Below, one piece after another: positions 6,691 to 9,021 of a stretch of DNA of 9,021 nt. A program made the position numbers and the translations under genes. The first letter of the stretch is position 1; every line of letters starts with the position of its first letter. The DNA is taken from contig JANWJI010000022.1 in NCBI GenBank assembly GCA_025449515.1, forward strand, positions 1 to 9,021, read 5' to 3'. Below the pieces are notes generated by a model. The model saw nothing but the letters and a program-made list of their open reading frames with translations, did no database searches and was not told the origin of the DNA. The stretch comes from Nitrososphaeraceae archaeon. GTDB taxonomy: Archaea; Thermoproteota; Nitrososphaeria; Nitrososphaerales; Nitrososphaeraceae.

Positions 6691-6843
6691 GTATTCTCAA
6701 AATTTGTTTCAAAATCATTTCAAGGAATAGGATTAGGATTGTTCATTTCCAAGGGTATTATAGAGGCTCATGGTGGTAAAATATCGGCTGAGAATAATTC
6801 AAATGGTATTGGTGCGACGTTTTCATTTAGCTTGCCATCTTAA
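6691..6843 (+). pseudogene. C-terminal remnant of a sensor histidine kinase (HATPase_c)
   Basis: About 50 residues, starting near 'VFSKFVSKSFQGIGLGLF', include the G2 box 'GIGLGL' and the standard kinase ending 'ISKGIIEAHGGKISAENN' and 'GATFSFSLPS', stopping at TAA 6841-6843. This is the last part of the ATP-binding domain of an archaeal two-component histidine kinase. The N box, G1 box, dimerisation helix with the phospho-His, and any sensor domain are missing. It is joined in frame to the end of the secreted-protein remnant, so an ORF from ATG 6577 to 6843 exists only as a chimera of two unrelated pieces. It cannot be an active kinase. Confidence 0.8.
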
Positions 6844-7129
6844 GAATTAATAATTCTAGAACATGATAAACTGTTAGCTCAGTCATTAACAAGGTTTACA
6901 GTCATTCATCTAAAACCTTACACTAAAGAGGGATTTGTAGAAATTGCTGTCAATGTCTTGAGTAGAGATGAGAGAATTGAGAAAGATGTGGCTAAATTTA
7001 TAGCTGAATTAGTATTCGACAAATTCAGCTCTATGAGAGAATGTATTAGAATCGCCAGATTTGGCAGGCAACAACACTCCAAAGGCTCAACGAATTGTCG
7101 ATATGTTAGCTGCATATGATAATAATTAA
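6844..7129 (+). pseudogene. C-terminal remnant of an AAA+ ATPase, frameshifted
   Basis: Directly after the kinase stop, in the same frame, come 'ELIILEHDKLLAQSLTRFTV', 'HLKPYTKEGFVEIAVNVL' and 'DVAKFIAELVFDKFSSMREC', then 'IRIARFGR'. This resembles the end of the AAA+ core and the helical lid: 'SLTRF' at the place of the arginine-finger 'SRF', and 'MRECIRIAR' at the sensor-2 helix. The first frame ends at TGA 7117-7119. A shift near 7051-7075 gives 'NNTPKAQRIVDMLAAYDNN' ending at TAA 7127-7129, a more natural C-terminus. There is no Walker A or B and no start codon of note. I read it as debris of a small archaeal AAA+ ATPase; which one is not clear. Confidence 0.6.
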
Positions 7130-7323
7130 TGTTCATTTGCTCACTAAGCTCTGTTCAGTTAAATATACGAAAAGATTGTAGTTACAACGTGTAAATTACT
7201 CCATAGCGAAATGAAACGACCCCTAATTTTGGTCTGTTTAGCGGTACAGAAAAATGTGGTATATATTTTTCGGAATTTTCTTCTTACCTGTCTTTCGCAC
7301 ATGAGAGTGACCACAAGGTCTTT

Positions 7324-7363
7324 GTCTATGCGATAGAATCTATGTCTACGTGGTAGAATCATA
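7324..7363. repeat. Imperfect 20-base tandem repeat
   Basis: Unit 1 (7324-7343, 'gtctatgcgatagaatctat') and unit 2 (7344-7363, 'gtctacgtggtagaatcata') lie head to tail and share most positions, including 'gtcta' and 'tagaatc'. It may be a local duplication or a double binding site. No further copy was seen nearby. Confidence 0.45.
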
Positions 7364-7470
7364 CCCCGGTAGTGTATCCATATATACCGGAAAAGTAAGG
7401 TATGCTAAGTTCGATATTATGAGACATCTACAGTTAGAATCTTCTTCTAAAAAGAATAATATATTGTTAT

Positions 7471-7478
7471 TATAAAAT
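7471..7478 (+). promoter_or_regulatory. TATA-like element for the secreted-protein gene
   Basis: 'tataaaat' lies in an AT-rich run about 55-60 bases before GTG 7533. With the usual archaeal distance of about 25 bases to the start site, transcription would begin near 7500 and leave a leader of roughly 30 bases. No clear BRE or Shine-Dalgarno site is seen. The position is plausible, not proven. Confidence 0.3.
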
Positions 7479-7532
7479 CTATATCAGTTAGATGGGATCA
7501 GCTATCAGGTAAATTTAAAGTGTACGACGTTT

Positions 7533-8249
7533 GTGAGTTTGATAATACTATTACTAATATGGACAACTTCGATAAGTTACAAAGTATTCGCATTCAAAGA
7601 GACAGCGACTACGTATAATGATGGTTACGACAGAGGTCACGATGACGCAGTATGTGACTTTCATATATGTCATGATCATGCATACGATCCCTCATGCCCA
7701 TCCTGTCATACTGAAAGGTTCTGTAGTGGATACGCGGCCCGTTATGAAAATGGTTGGATGTCTGAAAGCCAATCCGGATCGAATAATTTGCCAAGTACAA
7801 ACCTCGACAGTCAGACACAATCTATAAGTGGCAATGATGTGGGTAGTGGAGGAAATGGCAATGACGATAATGAGAATCAGGTATCAGACGGACAAGCGAT
7901 CCCCAAACCACAGTCTTCTAGTACTGAGGGAACAAACCCCTCTAGTAATGGTGGAATAAATTGGACTGACAAATGCCAAATGGTTCAGTTAGCACTTTAT
8001 CAATCATGTGATGAGCTCGTAAATTCTGATGGAAGTCTAACAGATCAAGGTCAGCATGCATTCTACTGTATAAGAAATGGTGCATTACTTGGTGGGGGTG
8101 CTAAACTGCTTGTGCCTGTGGCGCCCACAGGAATGATCATTCGTGGATTAGAAATGCTCGCAGGACCTACAGGATGTGGTGGTATTGTTAAGTTAGATGC
8201 ATTAAGACAGATTAGCGGATTGGGTTCAATTATAAGTGTACTTCCATAG
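7533..8249 (+). CDS. Secreted Cys-rich protein with Ser/Asn/Gly linker
   Basis: A 238-residue protein in four parts. Residues 1-20 are a hydrophobic export signal with a likely cut after 'VFA' (20). Residues 28-75 are a Cys/His/Tyr-rich module ('YNDGYDRGHDDAVCDFHICH', Cys at 41, 46, 55, 58, 64). Residues 76-141 are a low-complexity Ser/Asn/Gly/Gln linker. Residues 142-238 are a folded-looking domain with Cys 148, 159, 179 and 215 and a Gly-rich hydrophobic end. The even number of later Cys suggests disulfides outside the cell. I recall similar 'YNDGY' modules in Nitrosocosmicus-type archaea but know no function; surface attachment or metal binding are guesses. GTG 7533 is the first start in a frame open from 7476. 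The signal lacks the usual N-terminal Lys/Arg, so the start is uncertain. A broken relative lies at 6498. Confidence 0.72.
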   Translation: MSLIILLLIWTTSISYKVFAFKETATTYNDGYDRGHDDAVCDFHICHDHAYDPSCPSCHTERFCSGYAARYENGWMSESQSGSNNLPSTNLDSQTQSISGNDVGSGGNGNDDNENQVSDGQAIPKPQSSSTEGTNPSSNGGINWTDKCQMVQLALYQSCDELVNSDGSLTDQGQHAFYCIRNGALLGGGAKLLVPVAPTGMIIRGLEMLAGPTGCGGIVKLDALRQISGLGSIISVLP

Positions 8250-8288
8250 CATTGAGATCTGGTTTTATTATTGCAAAATTGCGAAATT

Positions 8289-8306
8289 ATCCCGGGTATC
8301 CCGGGT
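8289..8306. repeat. Tandem 'atcccgggt' pair forming a CCCGGG hairpin
   Basis: The nine-base unit 'atcccgggt' occurs twice without a gap (8289-8297 and 8298-8306). Each holds the self-complementary CCCGGG, so 8291-8305 can fold into a six-pair all-G/C stem with a TAT loop. It lies about 40 bases after the secreted-protein stop and stands out in AT-rich surroundings. A transcription terminator, a processing site or a protein-binding site are all possible. There is no T-run directly after it. Confidence 0.5.
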
Positions 8307-8426
8307 ACAACTATAGGACGTTATCAATTTAATTAATGTGCAGCTGGCTACCTATAGGAGTGATACGCTCTAGTTTTTGGTTAAAGGTCGTTTGAAATTC
8401 TAGTTATTGTACAATCTGGTCTAAAT

Positions 8427-8443
8427 AAATCCAGAATGGATTT
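8427..8443. repeat. Perfect short inverted repeat
   Basis: 'aaatcca' and 'tggattt' flank the loop 'gaa', a perfect seven-pair hairpin. It is followed at once by the palindrome GGGCCC (8444-8449), and 14 bases after the hairpin a six-base inverted pair starts (TGTGAA 8457-8462 with TTCACA 8486-8491). The cluster may be regulatory for a gene on either side or just remnant sequence. Confidence 0.4.
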
Positions 8444-8917
8444 GGGCCCAAGGGTGTGTGAATCAAATTTGACTCAAAGTTTGGGTTCACAGCGTTACTG
8501 TCATTAATCTATGCTCTCTTTTTACAACGATTCAAGTTTGGGTCAGATAAGTGGCTGCGATTCTACTCAAGGATCACAAACCATTTTATATGCAGATTGC
8601 ATAGCATCCAAAGAACCGAGGTTGTCGAAAATTCAAGTTAAATCCCTTTTTTCAATACATTTCGCATCTTTCAATATTCAAGTAACCTCGCTGATCTTGT
8701 TAGAATTTATAGTGGATTACTCAAGCATATATTTTAAAAGATCCCTAATGGTTTTACAAAGTTCAAAATACACTCGGCCATATCCGCAGCAAATTTTCCA
8801 CGGCAATAGCGATTATCTCTAATACAACGAATTACTTCAATCTGTATCGCCGCCAATCGAGAACTAGCATATGTTTTAATGGCCGCTAGACGGTATAGTA
8901 ATAATAGGAACCAATTA

Positions 8918-9021
8918 ATGGTTACCTTCAAAGGATTAAAGTATGGAGCCTTTGCTGGTTTTATAGCAACTTGGTCTATATCTTCAGTGATCGCCTTAAC
9001 TGAAATATTACTTGGATTAAA
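8918..9021 (+). CDS. Membrane protein, N-terminal part (cut by window edge)
   Basis: From ATG 8918 the frame runs off the right edge, giving 34 complete codons. After the short basic start 'MVTFKGLKYG' a hydrophobic stretch begins ('AFAGFIATWSISSVIALTEI'), the first membrane helix. 'FKGLKYGAFAGFIATW' is a beginning I associate with small conserved membrane proteins of Nitrososphaerota of unknown function. The same frame is open back to 8810 and includes ATG 8879, which would add 13 residues ('MAARRYSNN...'). I prefer 8918 because a short positive N-terminus before the helix is the normal form. No promoter or ribosome site is clear. Confidence 0.6.
   Translation, partial: MVTFKGLKYGAFAGFIATWSISSVIALTEILLGL

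Larger units (their letters stand above)
7130..7532. other. Non-coding stretch upstream of the secreted-protein gene
   Basis: About 400 bases without a convincing gene. Short open frames occur on both strands (for example a 67-codon one on the minus strand, 7159-7362), but they lack domain features. It contains an imperfect 20-base tandem repeat at 7324-7363 and a very AT-rich section at about 7440-7480. No tRNA or clear terminator is seen. Confidence 0.5.
8250..8917. other. Non-coding stretch with several small palindromes
   Basis: About 670 bases with no convincing gene. A 103-codon plus-strand frame (8511-8822) and a 65-codon minus-strand frame (8734-8931) are open but have no domain features. 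The first half carries GC-rich palindromes and hairpins (8289-8306, 8427-8443, and arms 8457-8462 with 8486-8491). On the plus strand, the frame of the next gene is open back to 8810 ('ANRELAYVLMAARRYSNN'), so that gene could start earlier. Confidence 0.45.

Noticed and set aside
6577..6843. A single 88-residue gene from ATG 6577
   Set aside because: Its first part is an out-of-frame piece of the secreted-protein remnant and its second part is a histidine-kinase tail, so it is a chimeric open frame and not one real gene.
7159..7362. Minus-strand ORF of 67 codons rich in Arg
   Set aside because: No recognisable domain, no promoter, and it includes the tandem repeat; treated as chance.
8511..8822. 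Plus-strand ORF of 103 codons
   Set aside because: Ser/Ile/Phe-rich, irregular translation with no domain or neighbour support; treated as chance.

Overview
The window is AT-rich and looks archaeal. It most resembles a soil-type Nitrososphaerota (Thaumarchaeota), perhaps near Nitrosocosmicus. The reasons are a DUF6293/HFX_2341-like CARF regulator, an integrase tail of the kind I associate with these genomes, a secreted 'YNDGY...' Cys-rich protein, TATA-like promoter elements without clear Shine-Dalgarno sites, and a 'FKGLKYGAFAGF' membrane protein at the right edge. This placement rests on recalled family resemblance, not on a search.

Layout. Positions 3-212 are the end of a winged-helix regulator cut by the left edge. 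Positions 213-1457 are mostly gene-poor: a doubtful minus-strand ORF (664-903) and a small protein interrupted by a stop (1078-1320). Positions 1458-5391 hold the only well-preserved multigene block. A CARF plus winged-helix regulator on the minus strand is divergent, across about 50 bp, from a plus-strand row of a zinc-ribbon protein, a Cas4/Dna2-like Fe-S PD-(D/E)XK nuclease, and an SF1 Upf1/Dna2-like helicase that overlaps the nuclease gene by 17 bp. Together the nuclease and helicase look like a Dna2 enzyme split into two chains. With a CARF regulator beside them, the block is a good candidate for a nucleic-acid defence or repair system controlled by a nucleotide signal.

Positions 5392-7129 are a gene graveyard. 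In plus-strand order it holds the tail of a DNA methyltransferase/Mrr-like protein, a frameshifted tyrosine integrase tail, a frameshifted unknown protein, a frameshifted start of a secreted protein, a histidine-kinase tail, and a frameshifted AAA+ ATPase tail. Most pieces keep only the C-terminal end of the parent. The integrase and methyltransferase remnants suggest that mobile DNA once integrated beside the nuclease-helicase block.

Positions 7130-7532 are non-coding with a TATA-like element. Positions 7533-8249 encode an intact secreted Cys-rich protein, a relative of the broken copy at 6498. Positions 8250-8917 are non-coding with several small palindromes. A membrane protein starts at 8918 and runs off the right edge. 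I found no tRNA, rRNA, CRISPR array or complete insertion sequence.
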